From Davidsoniella eucalypti (Eukaryota > Ascomycota > Sordariomycetes > Microascales > Ceratocystidaceae): 64,000 nt of DNA. Location: assembly GCA_004009845.1 (NCBI GenBank), contig RMBW01000072.1, positions 310,001 to 374,000 of the forward strand, written 5' to 3'. The notes under the pieces were generated by a model that was not told the origin of the DNA, did no database searches, and was given only the letters and a program-made list of their open reading frames with translations. Positions 12,048 to 23,278 of the stretch are shown piece by piece. Position 1 is the stretch's first letter. Each line of letters begins with the position of its first letter. Both the position numbers and the translations under genes were made by a program.

Positions 12048-14392
12048 TTACTTTTTGCCAATGCTGCGGACAATCTTGATCCAATGGTCCTCGGCGCCTT
12101 CTTCAGCTACGATTTTACGCGGCGTATGACGGCCCTCGATAGTGTCGATAATGGCTTCAAATGTATGGCAAGTCAAAAGCTCGCCCTCGCTACGGACCAT
12201 AAGTGCAACGGCCGTGCGAATTAGGAGCGAATCTCCCTCAAAAACGTACACATCCCAGAGACGAGCAGTCTCGTCGATAGCAAGGCAGCTAGTGAACAGA
12301 GAGGTTAGGATGTTGCCTAGGTAGGCATCAGGGCCAAATGGCTTGGCCATTCCGTCAGCAGTGTGAGAGTTGGCGTTTTTATCGGAAAGAGATCGTATGT
12401 GGTCGTAAAGAGGTCGTGATGTCTCCTTGAGTGTTTTCTGCACAAGGTTATAGGCGGAAGACTTAGCAACCTCATCAAAGATGAAGAATGACAGAGGCAG
12501 CGAACGGTTGAGGACATTGGCCAGGGCAACGAAAGCGTCAGTTACACTGGGAAGGTTCAATAGAAGCAAAGCAGCAATGGTCTGTCGATGATGTTAGTGG
12601 TGATTGTAGTTCAATTTGGCATATGGTAAAGACTTACGTTGCAACCAGAGACGTAGCCAATGTCTCCACGATACATGGCATATGCACAGAGAACATTGAC
12701 TAGACCCTCATGCAGAGGGCCACCCTTCTGGAAGATCTTCAACTCCAACCACGTCTTCTCTTCGACATCCCGACGAGCGGCAGCGAACCACTCGACTCGA
12801 CGGGCATCCTCGGAATCGCCCTTGCCGTCTGCAACTCTAGATTCAGTCTCATGGACTCTCTTTAGAGCAGCATCGAACGAGCCGCTAGTGAGACCAAGTT
12901 CGTTACCGATGGCGCGGGCCCAAACAATTCCTCTGCTACGAGGCGCAACGCCACGCCACCAGAGTTCGCGAGTCTTGCGTTCGCGGATAGCGTCAGGCCA
13001 GCGCGGGATGATATCATCTTCCCAGATGCGCTGCATGTTCTCGGCGTTGGAGTCACGGCGGGCTTTGTTGGCAGTTTTAGCAGCTTCACGCTTGCGCTCA
13101 GCTTCGAGGCTCTGTACCATCATCTTTTGGTACTCCTTGAGGTGACGTCTCTCCTCGGCGGGATCCTTAGGCGGGAGCCAGGATGGGCGTGTACGAGAGA
13201 GAACGGCCTCCTTCTCCTTCGAGACGGGGAGAGGGTCGATCATGGAATCAGACTTGCGCAATGGGGGAAGTTCGGGCAATGGAGAACGGCTTCTCTGGCG
13301 GTTACGCTCTTGCACCATGGTATCTAAAGACTGCCGTGAAGAGCCCCAAGTAGCTGGACGTTCAGCACGAGTGCTATCTTGGTGTTCCTCTAGCTTTTCG
13401 GTCAACATACGAGCCTCGGTTGACAGTTCAGACATGGCCAGATTCCAACTCCGTGCCCGCATTTTAAGGGGCGTAGGAGAAGTAGTAGCATGATTTTCTT
13501 CGATGCCTGAATCAGACTTCCAACCAGGTGATCTCAAGCTCCCGTGGGCTACGGCAATTGCCGGTGTTCCATTTCCAGCAGGGCAGGTTTTGGATCTACT
13601 AGGTGATGGTGAAGCTTGGCCACGACTCGATCTACGGCTGCCGGCAGCTCTCTCGTTTGGCGGGCGAGGAGAGAGAGGCACATTGTCTAAGATAAGACCT
13701 TCGGGAATATCGTTTCCGTCGTCCTCATCACACTCGCGCTCTAGCTCAAGAGATGATTTGTGGGAGTGGGTTGCTTGCCAGCTCATGCGGCGTGGCTTGA
13801 TGATAAGGGCCGGGTCGTCTCTTATGCTCGGACTGCGGCTACGGCTCTGGCTGTGTGTACGGACCGGGAGTGGCATGCCAGCAGGGCTCGCTGGGCGACG
13901 GCCGCCGCTGCCAGGACTAGACAAGCCAGTCAATGAGCCAGTGTTGGTGTTGCGGAAGTTTGCGTTATTGGCCTGACGGATGTGTGTTCTCAAACTCAGG
14001 AGTTCAGGTCGTTGGCGGCCATTGCCTGCAGGAGGTGGCTGAGAGTTGCGGGCTTTGTTGAGCCCTGGGGCAGTCAACTGGCGAGAGCTTGAGGCACTAC
14101 TTTTTAAGGAGGAGCCAGGGGTCGAGGCGGGTGTGGAAGCAGGAGCAGAAGCCACCGAGGCACCATCTTGGTGAATAGAGGAGGCTACAGAACGGGCGGA
14201 AGACGAGGCTTCGTGAGGGCCGTGGTATGGTATGGGGGGGGTCAGGGAGGCATCGTTCAAGCCAATGTCCTCGAAATTGCTCACGTCGGAGAGGGCACTA
14301 TCGTCAAAGGGGCCGGAGGCACGCGAAGAGCTCTTTGACGTAGCCATACCTGTCGGTAGCGAGGGCTGTGGTACGGCGTGTTGCAGAAGCAT
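12048..14392 (-). CDS. TBC-domain (Rab GAP-like) protein, TBC1D12/14-type
   Basis: TBC proteins normally stimulate GTP hydrolysis by Rab/Ypt proteins in vesicle traffic. Two exons (14392-12638 and 12581-12048) give 762 aa. The first 420 or so residues are Ser/Pro/Arg-rich and probably disordered. The TBC domain follows, with LWWRGVAPRSRGIVWARAIG, FQKGGPLHEGL and the stretch GYVSGCN followed by TIAALLLLN across the splice junction. This pattern resembles the animal TBC1D12/14 group. The usual YxQ glutamine finger reads YVS here, and no clear IxxDxxR arginine finger is visible, so GAP activity is doubtful. An alternative start 45 nt downstream (MATSKSSS, with G at -3 and +4) has a better context. 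The intron is 56 nt. Confidence 0.85.
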
Positions 14393-17300
14393 TCGGTCGC
14401 TTGTCGAGGAGGTACGATGGGACAGTAGTAAATTAGAAGTGGCGGTAGTGCTTTTTTTGTGGGACGAGGCGAACTGAAAAAGCAGTAGACGATGGTTCAG
14501 GGAGTCGCAGGCGAAAGCTGTTTATTTCTTCTTTTGACCAGATGAAGTGGGATCTTGGGCCAGTTCAGAATAGGCAGCAGGGAGCCAAAGCAATGGCTGC
14601 AGAACAGTTTATATAGTTATAGCTGTATGTGTAAGTCAAGCCAAAGTGGCAGTCGTTGAGGCGGCACTAGAAAGCAATGCTCGACTAGACAAAACAAAGC
14701 AAAGAACTAATCCGGTGGAAATTGAGAGCGCAAATGCAGGCCTGGTGTATAGAAAGGACGTGCAAGTGGCTGCAGAACGGTCTAAATGATATGCAGGTCA
14801 CGATAAAAGAAGCAAAATAGACGGTATGCAAGTCGACGTAGGCGGAAATAAGAAAGAAAAACTACGGCGTCTAGCCACGGGAGTCGTGAAGATATGTTCG
14901 TTCGTGGGTTAGGTTTACAATGTGATGTAAAGGACAAATGCTGGATAGAGGGAAAGATCGGCACACAATTAATTAACAGCGGTAGAATGAAGGAGTGAAA
15001 AGAAGAGGAAGAAGGCTAATAAGCCAAAACTAAGTATTAGATGCGGCGGCACTAACAAAATCAAGAAGAGAATATGAAGCACAGTCCAAGGTTAGCAAAG
15101 CAAGCTGGTGGTGCAAAGCAGAAAAGGAAGGAAAATAGCAGGAAAGGAAAAAGTAGAACAAAAAACAAAAAAACAAAAGAGAAATCGAGAAAGGGAAGGG
15201 TGCGAAGATTAAGGCCGTCACAGCGCAATTACCCAGTTGGGTAGTGAGTTAGAAAGGTGATGCTTATGATTTACGAAGGAACGCGCCGTCCACAATGCAA
15301 AATGCAACAGCGTCCTTGTTTTGGCTTTTTGGTTGTTTTAGTGAGCTATTCGATTTCTCTCTTTTTGTGATCTGCCTTTCTTTGCAAGTTTGTTGCTGTT
15401 GGCCAGCTTTAATGCTGTCTTGTTTTTATGCTGGCCTGCCTTGCCTTGCTCGTTCTTTGGAACTGCCTGCCTCCTGTTGTTCTGCTGTCCATGGCAATAA
15501 CCTGTCTGGGTCTACGATGTGCTCTCTTCGAACAAGAAAAACATAAACATAAACACAGCCATGAAGGCGGGCGTCCATACCTGTCTAAACAAACATTGCC
15601 ATATTGACCACGATGCAATACATTATTGACGTGACATGGAAGGCATCGAGAACGCCCGTCCATTCTTCCAAAAGAGAGGCCTCTGAGCCACTGCAACGAC
15701 TGGAGCAAGCAAAGTGCCGGGGTCAAGTCGACGACAACAGCTAGTGCTATGTAGGTTGTCGAAGTCAATTATGGGCTATGCTAACATGCTGCATAATGAT
15801 CAGCATACAGCTACAACTACTGCTATAGCGTCGCCTGTGCTTCTTGCTCTGAGCCTTTGGAACTGACGCAAGCCCAAATATCAGTGGATACTAGCTAACC
15901 TTTCACCAGATGATGCATATACTATCGCCTACATTTCGTACTCTGGGCTACTTCTTTCTCCCTGGACTGGCGATAAGGCATACAGCTTGATAGGGGACCC
16001 CCCCCCCGTGAGAAAGCGATCGATCACATCACAGTAATCAGCAACAAGAATACTATGTTATGTACGGATGGCCTTGTAGACAGGCGTTACCCAGAACTCA
16101 CGGACCTAGTCTGAGGATGGGCAAGTGAACAGAGTATAACTTATCATATGTAACTATATGGGGATTGGATAACTTGGCCCATCAATGCAACAAGACAAGA
16201 CTGAGATTGGAGAGAATTCATGAATCCATTATGACTCGGCTCAGCTATCTTAGACGGTTCCCAGACCAGGGTTCTTCTGTTTCTGGCAGCCAGTCAGGGC
16301 CTCTTGCCTTTACTTGTTCGCTGTCTCTGTTTCTGTCTCTCTCTCTTGTTTAACTTAGGACGGCGTTGGTATCAGGGCAATTGATCCTACGCACTAAGCA
16401 TAACAATATCGGGTTCTAGGCCAATAGCACAACAGGCTAGGCCTTCCATTAGTAGTAGGACGAATTTCAACCAACTACAACGTGGGCAATATTCCGTGTC
16501 TCAACATCAACAGAATCCAGGGACCAAAAAAAAAGATGATCGCTACCTATTGGGCAAGACACAAACAGACAACATCTTGTCTGCTGCATGTACATTCTGC
16601 AACATCTTACGGCCTGCATCGCGGGCTTTACTCACATGCATGCTAACAACTAGTCTTACTTCCAGCAACCTCTATTGCACCAAGGTCGCAATGCCAAAAT
16701 GTACAGGGTGTTCTGTTGGTTGGTCCCTGGCCTGACATGCTGATTGACGCTAGGCGATTCCGGAGCCTGGTCGAATCCCAGTTCACCTGCACCCAGGCCT
16801 TGGGAGGGAGCTTTGAACATTCGGAAAAGAGAAGGACCTGAAGAACACCGGATAGAAGAAGCCTTCGGTAGGCGACGTTGCAAGGTGTTTTGTCCTTGAG
16901 GGGGGGGAAGCAACTCACTTCTGTTTTTACTACTAACTATAGGGAGAACTTATGCTACAGATCACACATGATATATGAGTGCTGTGCCAGGCCCAACCAT
17001 AGTCGCGACGATTCTGGGTTTCCCATTCAGTGTCATCTATCAGTCAAAGGCACAATACCAAGAAGCAACGCAGGAGAAGGAAAAGAGGGTCCAAGTTTCC
17101 ACGGTACAGCAATTGTAATTGTGCCGTCCGCAGAGAATGGAAGAGCAAAAGAAAGAGAGAGAAGGGAAAAAGGGAGACGACTTGCTCTGCAGGTTTCACA
17201 GTGTTCATGCAGGAACCGATTTCACGCTGTGTTGCAAAGGTAAAAAGCGTACCTGAGCAAGCTGCCCTGAGTTTTGGTTTAGCGTTCTTTTTAGAGTTGC

Positions 17301-18394
17301 TCAGACCTTTTTTATTTTAATATTTCCTTAATTCTTATATTTTCCCTTCTCCCTTTCTGCGAATACGACGCAAATAATGCGTGCTTCATATCATCTTGAC
17401 TTCTATACTTAGTTCATCTGTCTTACTTTGCGCAAACACCAAGAGCAAGTGCCAAGAACGGAAAAGAAGGGGTAAGGCTTTATTTTATTTTTTATCTGTC
17501 GCAGCAGATAACAAAAGGATGGGAGAATAATTTCACATGTAAGAACGAAGCAGCAAAGCCACGAAAGGACAACATAAATGCTTCTTTTTTGCAGAAGCCA
17601 AGTTCCTATAGATTCTTTAGGCCTTGTTACAATTCAGAAAAGCTTGATCTATCTACGGATGAAGGGGGACGCACAGATTGATAAAGAAGCTCGCGCTTTT
17701 TCTTTTTTGTCTTTTACTTTTTCTTTTCTCTCTTTGCTTGACCTGCTACCTTTCAAGTGTTTCCAGCTGGTCTGTGTGTTTTTTTTTGTAAGCTGAACCT
17801 GGAGTACCGAAAGCAGAATATCAAGAAAACGGCTTTAGTATCTTTTTTTTTTCAAGTTTACATACAGTTTTAAGTCCTTCATCCCTTCTCTGAAACAGCT
17901 GGAAAGACGGCCTTCCGGCTCTTGTCAAAGCTTACATATCATTAGTAGGCCTTAATTTTTATTTTCCGAATTGCTTCATACCTGTTCGACAATTTCCTCT
18001 TTTTTGACTTTCTCGATCTCAAAAAAAACAAAACTTAATTCAAACTTTCAACTAAAGGGAAATAAAAACTCAAGCCTAACTCTCTAGATGTCTTGCTGCC
18101 TAATCCCTCTTTGAATGTTCATTTAGACTCAAATACTAGTTAATGTTGGCATTCCAAAGAGCTTAGTCTCATTTATATTTTGTCCTTTGTGTGGCTTGTA
18201 AACTTGGCGTTCCGCCAAGAGAACTGCAAATGCAACTTCTCAGGTATGTCAGTCTGACTTTCTTGACATTTGTATCAGTTTTGTTTGTTCGGCATCATGC
18301 CTTGCACTGATTCAATACTATTTCTTGTTTTCTTGTCGTGTGTTTCAAAAGGCCATTTCATTTGGAGTAAGTAGGTTGTCGGCGGTTAGGGTTA
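14393..18394. other. 4-kb region without a recognisable gene
   Basis: Upstream of the TBC gene and downstream of the PQ-loop gene. It holds only short frames with no family resemblance, a homopolymer run of ten C near 16000, and CT-rich patches near 16330 and 17700. I looked for tRNA A/B boxes, 5S rRNA and transposon coding motifs and saw none. It may contain a long 5' leader of the TBC gene or a non-coding RNA. Confidence 0.45.
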
Positions 18395-19720
18395 TCAATA
18401 TGCGTTATGCGAGTCCATTATTAGGGTTTGTGGAAGACTCCGTCTCTCACGTAGTTCCATTGTCACGCCGGTTGTAGCGAAGACCGAAGGAGACGAAGGA
18501 ATATCGTGAAGCGTGATTCCACTTGCAGTGCCGACAGCCTCACCACACACTGTAGCATCTCTGCGTTCCCGAAACTTCTTTTTGATCCACGGCCGCAGGT
18601 TATACCACCCTCCACAAGCAAAGACGCCACACCAAAGCACAAACTCGGTGGCATAGATGACGATACCGAGCACGTCGATGGTAGGCTGGAACAGCACTGA
18701 AGCGAGTGAAAACACATCGCCGGCAGCGTCGATGGCGACGAAGAGGAAGGAGATTCCACGCACCGTCCGATGTTTCCAGATATCGCGATAGTGACTGAGC
18801 ACGCCTAGTGCGAGTAAAAGGGCAGATATAACTGCCATGAGCTTCATCGGCCACTCGACACCGCGCTGCTTACCGATACGCAGGGCTATTACGAGCGCAG
18901 CTTGAATTCCACCCATGAGAAGTGCGATGGGTATGACTACGGCTAGTGAACGTGCAACGGTCCATTTCTACCCAAGAGAAGATATTAGCTGGCTGCGTGA
19001 GAAGCATGTTTCTAAATACGAAGGGAAATCGCTGTCAAAGTACCAAGATGGTTAAGTGAACAAACATGCATATATATGTCCCTTCGCTATATACCGATAC
19101 ATTTCCTCTCTTATTGGAAACACCTTCCCGACTTGACGGGAGATATATGACACAAACAATTAAACAGAAGAGAAAAGAGCAAAGTCTCTCCACCCCTAAA
19201 AAAAATAAAGAAATTGTTATTTGCTTTACCTTTTGATAGTAGAAACATTGGATCCATGTAACTAGACTCAGAAATGTGAGTAACTGAGGCTGGATCTGTA
19301 GCGCCACGTTGAAGCCCTCCACGATATTGTATACGCCTAGTGGTACACCTGCCCATGCCCATAGCATCATCATGACCGGCTGGAGGCCAGTGGCATTGTG
19401 GCGTCTATAATTGATGACGATCTGGGGGATCAACTATGTGGTCATGGCGTGCGGCGTAGTGCCGGATTTTCCGCGTTAGCTAAGAAACATAATTTCTACA
19501 TCATAGTTATATATATATATACATGGTATGTACTGTATTAAAGTACTGGTATGTAGGATAGAAACGAAAATCGTGATTTTGGAGAGCACATTTTCTTACC
19601 TGGATAGACCAGCAGATCTGTGAAGTGTAGTGTTAGTCATTAGATCTTCACTATGAAAGACAATGTGATTCATACTGCACCGAGAGTCCCGAGGACATTT
19701 GCAGCCACGGGATTTTCCAT
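18395..19720 (-). CDS. PQ-loop repeat membrane protein
   Basis: PQ-loop proteins are seven-helix membrane proteins, many of them vacuolar or lysosomal amino-acid exporters; the substrate here is unknown. Four exons (19720-19676, 19617-19600, 19433-19230, 18967-18395) give 279 aa. Exon 2 is only 18 nt and encodes ICWSIQ, which completes the first helix so that the joined protein reads CWSIQLIPQIVINYRR, the classic PQ motif. All junctions are phase 0. The second repeat (YRDIWKHRTVRGISFLF) has lost the literal PQ pair. The C-terminal tail after WYNLRPWIKKKF is polar and probably cytosolic. Introns are 58, 166 and 262 nt; the first has a clear TGACTAAC branch site. Confidence 0.85.
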
Positions 19721-20176
19721 GTGTTCAATTGATGTAAAAATAACAGACCCTGCTGTTTGTTAATGCACACAACAACACAATCTTTGCTAAAAAAAGATGT
19801 TGAAAAAGGAAAGGAGAAAAATATAATAAAAAAGGAAATATATTCTGATCTGTAATGCTTGCCACCCCCACTTATTAGATGTCTGATAGGAATGCTGTAT
19901 AGAAATGCTGTAAGAAGCAGTTCATCGTCATCTTGTGATTGAAGTCCAAGGTTGGCTCAAAAAAAGTGTCTGAATCATATTGAACAAGAGAATCCGGCTA
20001 TTGTGATTGACTGTGTTTAATTTTGATATATTAAGAAATCCCTGTAATCACTGTAATCCCTGTTTCTTACTGCTCACATTGCGAGGCCGTCCCAAGCTGA
20101 TATCTATACACTGTAGCTAGTACATTACCAGTACATCCTGATTCCTAACTGATTTCTACCAACCACCGCTATCATC
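19721..20176. other. Spacer between PQ-loop and 5-phosphatase genes
   Basis: A 456-bp AT-rich stretch holding the promoter side of the PQ-loop gene and the 3' flank of the phosphatase. Nothing else was recognised. Confidence 0.4.
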
Positions 20177-23100
20177 CTATTGATCGTCGGTCTGTGGGTG
20201 AATGAACAGTTCAAGTAACGCCGTCTGTCTCGCCACGCCTGCTTTGCGTTCACGCTCACTGCCTATCACAGCCGGCATGCGACACACCGCCTCCGTAAAG
20301 AGCTCTGCAACCTTGCGCTGTCGATTACGTCGTCGCACCACAGCAGCCGGAGACCCGCCATTAGGCGCAACAACGCTGCGTCGGAAGCGTGCAAACGAAA
20401 GCGTGGCCTGCGACGTTATCTGATTCATGGCTTCTATGTCTGCTCGAGTCACGGGCGATAGTTCAGCACATACACGACTAAGCGTCGATGTTAGGAACAC
20501 TAGAGAAATACTATGTCCATGGCTGCTAGATAGAACATCGAGAACCGCTGTCCTAGCGTCTTCGATTTGCTTAGATGGAGACGAGGCGACGTTGATGGAT
20601 GCTAACTGTGGCAGTCCTTCTTCCAACATAGTCCATTGTGTTGCTGTGATGATGCCGTCAGGTAGCGTGCGTAGAAGTAGGTATAGAATCTCAGCTACAA
20701 TCTCGAGCTTGGACAGCGCCGGGAGTTCTGGTGGTAGGGCGTCGAGAACAGACTGGTCCAGGTCCAAAGCTTCGACAACTGCCTGCTTGTGCACCAAACG
20801 AATGCTAGCATCGGCAAAGCTCCAGGTGCTCTCTTCAAACGGCCAGCCGAATTTGTCGCGGGCTATTTCTGCACCCTCAAGCATACTCTCGTCAGCAATG
20901 GCCCGCTCAGTCAGAGTCAGAAGCGACTCAACCAACTTGAACAGCTCTTTGGGTGCCGAACAGCGAACATCAAAGTTCTGTGGTACACAGCCGGTCAGAC
21001 CAGCTTGTGCCATGAATGCACGGATTCCTCCGTCGGGGATGCGAATAAGCTCACTCAAAGAGCGGCCAATGCTTGTTGGCAGCCAAGTGCCGCGGACTGG
21101 GATAAAATGATCACGGCCGTCCTGTACTCGAAGGACCAATACGTCATCAAGTTCGGCAGCTCCGTCGTTGAGCTCACGCACAAAACTGACATCATCGACC
21201 AGCATGTCAAGCTGAATGCCGACAGTCTCTCCCGGCTCTAGTGTAACTGTCGATCCGAGATCAGGCAGCTCGCTGTTAATGCCTGGCTCTAGTGCCACAA
21301 ATGACGACATGAGCCATTGCGCCTGGTCCTGGCCGCCTGGTCGCTCGAGGAAAGTGAAGGTCGCTGCCACCTGCCCTGTGTTGGCTACTGTCAGGTTTCT
21401 AGTTAGGCGCTTGAATATTTCAACGTCGCCAAAGCTGATGGCATCTTTCGGGCCCTGGAAACTTGGCGATTCTGGAGCTATTGGCTGGTGTTCTACAACT
21501 ATCGTGATGTCAGGACGTCCCTCATTCTCTGCACGATCAAACTCCCGCGCTACTTCTGCCTGCACTATTGCGCGCAAATCAGGGACTACGGCATCATAAT
21601 CGACCGTGAATAAAGCCAGAACGGGTTTGTGATCGGAAGATGTGATATTCTGAACAGACCGGTATTGTTCTAGTTTGATCTGATCCTGGATCTCCTTGGG
21701 AGACTCTGTCATACCATTGCCAAATTCCCCCTCATCATATTCATCATAGTCCCAGAATGAGTTGTCTTTGGGGGGAGGAGGTGGTGGTATGTCGCTAGAG
21801 TCATCGTAACTATTTTCAAACAACACCTCTTCTCTGGCAGCATTAGCCTTGGCGATGCTATCCATACTTTGGTTCCTTTTGTGCATCTTTTCTTCATCCT
21901 CGGCTGCTTTGAGATGCTTTTGCAGATCGTGTCGGGTTCTGTACAAAACACGGTCACACCAGCTGGGCGCCCGTTGTTTCTCGCTCGAATCAAAGCTGTC
22001 CCGTGATCCGATATCATACTTGTAAGTAGGCATGAAGGTAATATTTCCTTCACGCCAACCATCGTAGAACGCGCGCTTTTCACGTATGACCTTTCGAAGC
22101 TGGTCGTGCGGGAGCAGGGAATTCAGCGTTGTTTGTAGGGATAATGGGTCGTCGTCGACATCTGGGACGAAGTCATCAGGATCTGGCAGATCCGAGTCTC
22201 CATCTCCGCTGGCGGAAAATGGGAATTTGGCTGATCGGGGGCTCAGGACTGTGTCGGTGTCACTATCATATGACTCAGTCGGCTCCATAATGCTGCTAGA
22301 ACTAGCGAGGCTGACAGGCGTAGATGGCTCTGGTATGCCGTACATGCCTTGTGTGTGCAAAGCAAAGAGACCCCGGATGTCATCTCCAGGCGCATCTAGT
22401 CGGAAATTCAAGTCACCGAGCCAGAACGCGAGATCTTCATCGCCCAACTTCTCTGAGCTACTCTCAGGACCACCAGGCAAAGCAATGGGCGCAAAAACTG
22501 ACCGGGATTTGATCTGGTTGGTGTCCCAGCACCGGCGCTCTAAAAACTGCGCTTCGCTTCCACTGGCAAGGTGAGAGTTGGTGAATACTAGTCGTGTGGT
22601 TTCGCCTAGAAGCAATCGGGCAGACACGCCACCTTTGTTTCCCATCATACCGAGAAGACCTGTGCCTATTTGAGCGCAGCTGACATGTGATATCGTCTCC
22701 GCCAGTTCTGAAGCAGCGTATATCACTAGCAAGACGCCAGTCATGATTTCGCGGACCACTCTTATGTAGCCTGGCGGCACTGCATCAGCAATTGCGTCAC
22801 TCCAGTAGTCTTCAATGACTGCATCGGTGTTGATCATTCGCTGGCCAAGATTTGGCGGGGTTGCTTCTTGGAAGCCGATGACGTAGAGACCAATGCGATT
22901 CTTGCAGGGTTGCCGTGGGGCATCTGAGCTGACTTCGAGTTTGAATGGGTTTGATGCTGTCGAGTCCATCGTCTTCGACCGGTTAGGCATGGGTAGTTGT
23001 TCGAGCAGGCCGTCAATGGCAGGCTGGAAGAACCATTTACGCAAATCAAGCGCTGACGGCGGGTTTTGGGCGACGTTCCAGGTGCCGATCTTGATGCGGA

Positions 23101-23278
23101 TTCGGTGTGGCCGAGTGTATTCTGATTTTCTAGCATACACGGCACGCGCTAAAGAAACTTGACCATAGGGAATTTCCACCACCTCTGAATGCTCCGAAGC
23201 GGCGGCGGCATTGGCAGGTGACGTGCTGCCAGCAATAGAAACAGCATCTTGTGGGGTCGTCGAGTCCTGTGGTGACAT
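20177..23278 (-). CDS. Inositol polyphosphate 5-phosphatase, OCRL/INPP5B-like
   Basis: Removes the 5-phosphate from phosphoinositides such as PI(4,5)P2 on endosomal or Golgi membranes. A single exon of 1033 aa. The catalytic IPPc domain spans about residues 45-560 with all hallmark motifs: FTNSHLASG, FWLGDLNFRLD (near 284), APSWCDRVLY (near 438) and SDHKPV (near 548). An ASH-like beta domain follows (about 590-740), then a RhoGAP-like domain (about 750-1000). The RhoGAP part lacks the GxxxxGIFR arginine-finger pattern, so, as in human OCRL, it is probably a non-catalytic binding module. The ATG at 23278 is the first in the frame. An acidic, Pro-rich insert sits between the catalytic motifs. 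Confidence 0.92.
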   Translation of the reverse strand: MSPQDSTTPQDAVSIAGSTSPANAAAASEHSEVVEIPYGQVSLARAVYARKSEYTRPHRIRIKIGTWNVAQNPPSALDLRKWFFQPAIDGLLEQLPMPNRSKTMDSTASNPFKLEVSSDAPRQPCKNRIGLYVIGFQEATPPNLGQRMINTDAVIEDYWSDAIADAVPPGYIRVVREIMTGVLLVIYAASELAETISHVSCAQIGTGLLGMMGNKGGVSARLLLGETTRLVFTNSHLASGSEAQFLERRCWDTNQIKSRSVFAPIALPGGPESSSEKLGDEDLAFWLGDLNFRLDAPGDDIRGLFALHTQGMYGIPEPSTPVSLASSSSIMEPTESYDSDTDTVLSPRSAKFPFSASGDGDSDLPDPDDFVPDVDDDPLSLQTTLNSLLPHDQLRKVIREKRAFYDGWREGNITFMPTYKYDIGSRDSFDSSEKQRAPSWCDRVLYRTRHDLQKHLKAAEDEEKMHKRNQSMDSIAKANAAREEVLFENSYDDSSDIPPPPPPKDNSFWDYDEYDEGEFGNGMTESPKEIQDQIKLEQYRSVQNITSSDHKPVLALFTVDYDAVVPDLRAIVQAEVAREFDRAENEGRPDITIVVEHQPIAPESPSFQGPKDAISFGDVEIFKRLTRNLTVANTGQVAATFTFLERPGGQDQAQWLMSSFVALEPGINSELPDLGSTVTLEPGETVGIQLDMLVDDVSFVRELNDGAAELDDVLVLRVQDGRDHFIPVRGTWLPTSIGRSLSELIRIPDGGIRAFMAQAGLTGCVPQNFDVRCSAPKELFKLVESLLTLTERAIADESMLEGAEIARDKFGWPFEESTWSFADASIRLVHKQAVVEALDLDQSVLDALPPELPALSKLEIVAEILYLLLRTLPDGIITATQWTMLEEGLPQLASINVASSPSKQIEDARTAVLDVLSSSHGHSISLVFLTSTLSRVCAELSPVTRADIEAMNQITSQATLSFARFRRSVVAPNGGSPAAVVRRRNRQRKVAELFTEAVCRMPAVIGSERERKAGVARQTALLELFIHPQTDDQ

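Noticed and set aside
16741..16800. Possible tRNA remnant (GGTCGAATCCC)
   Set aside because: The B box lacks a base and no cloverleaf can be drawn.
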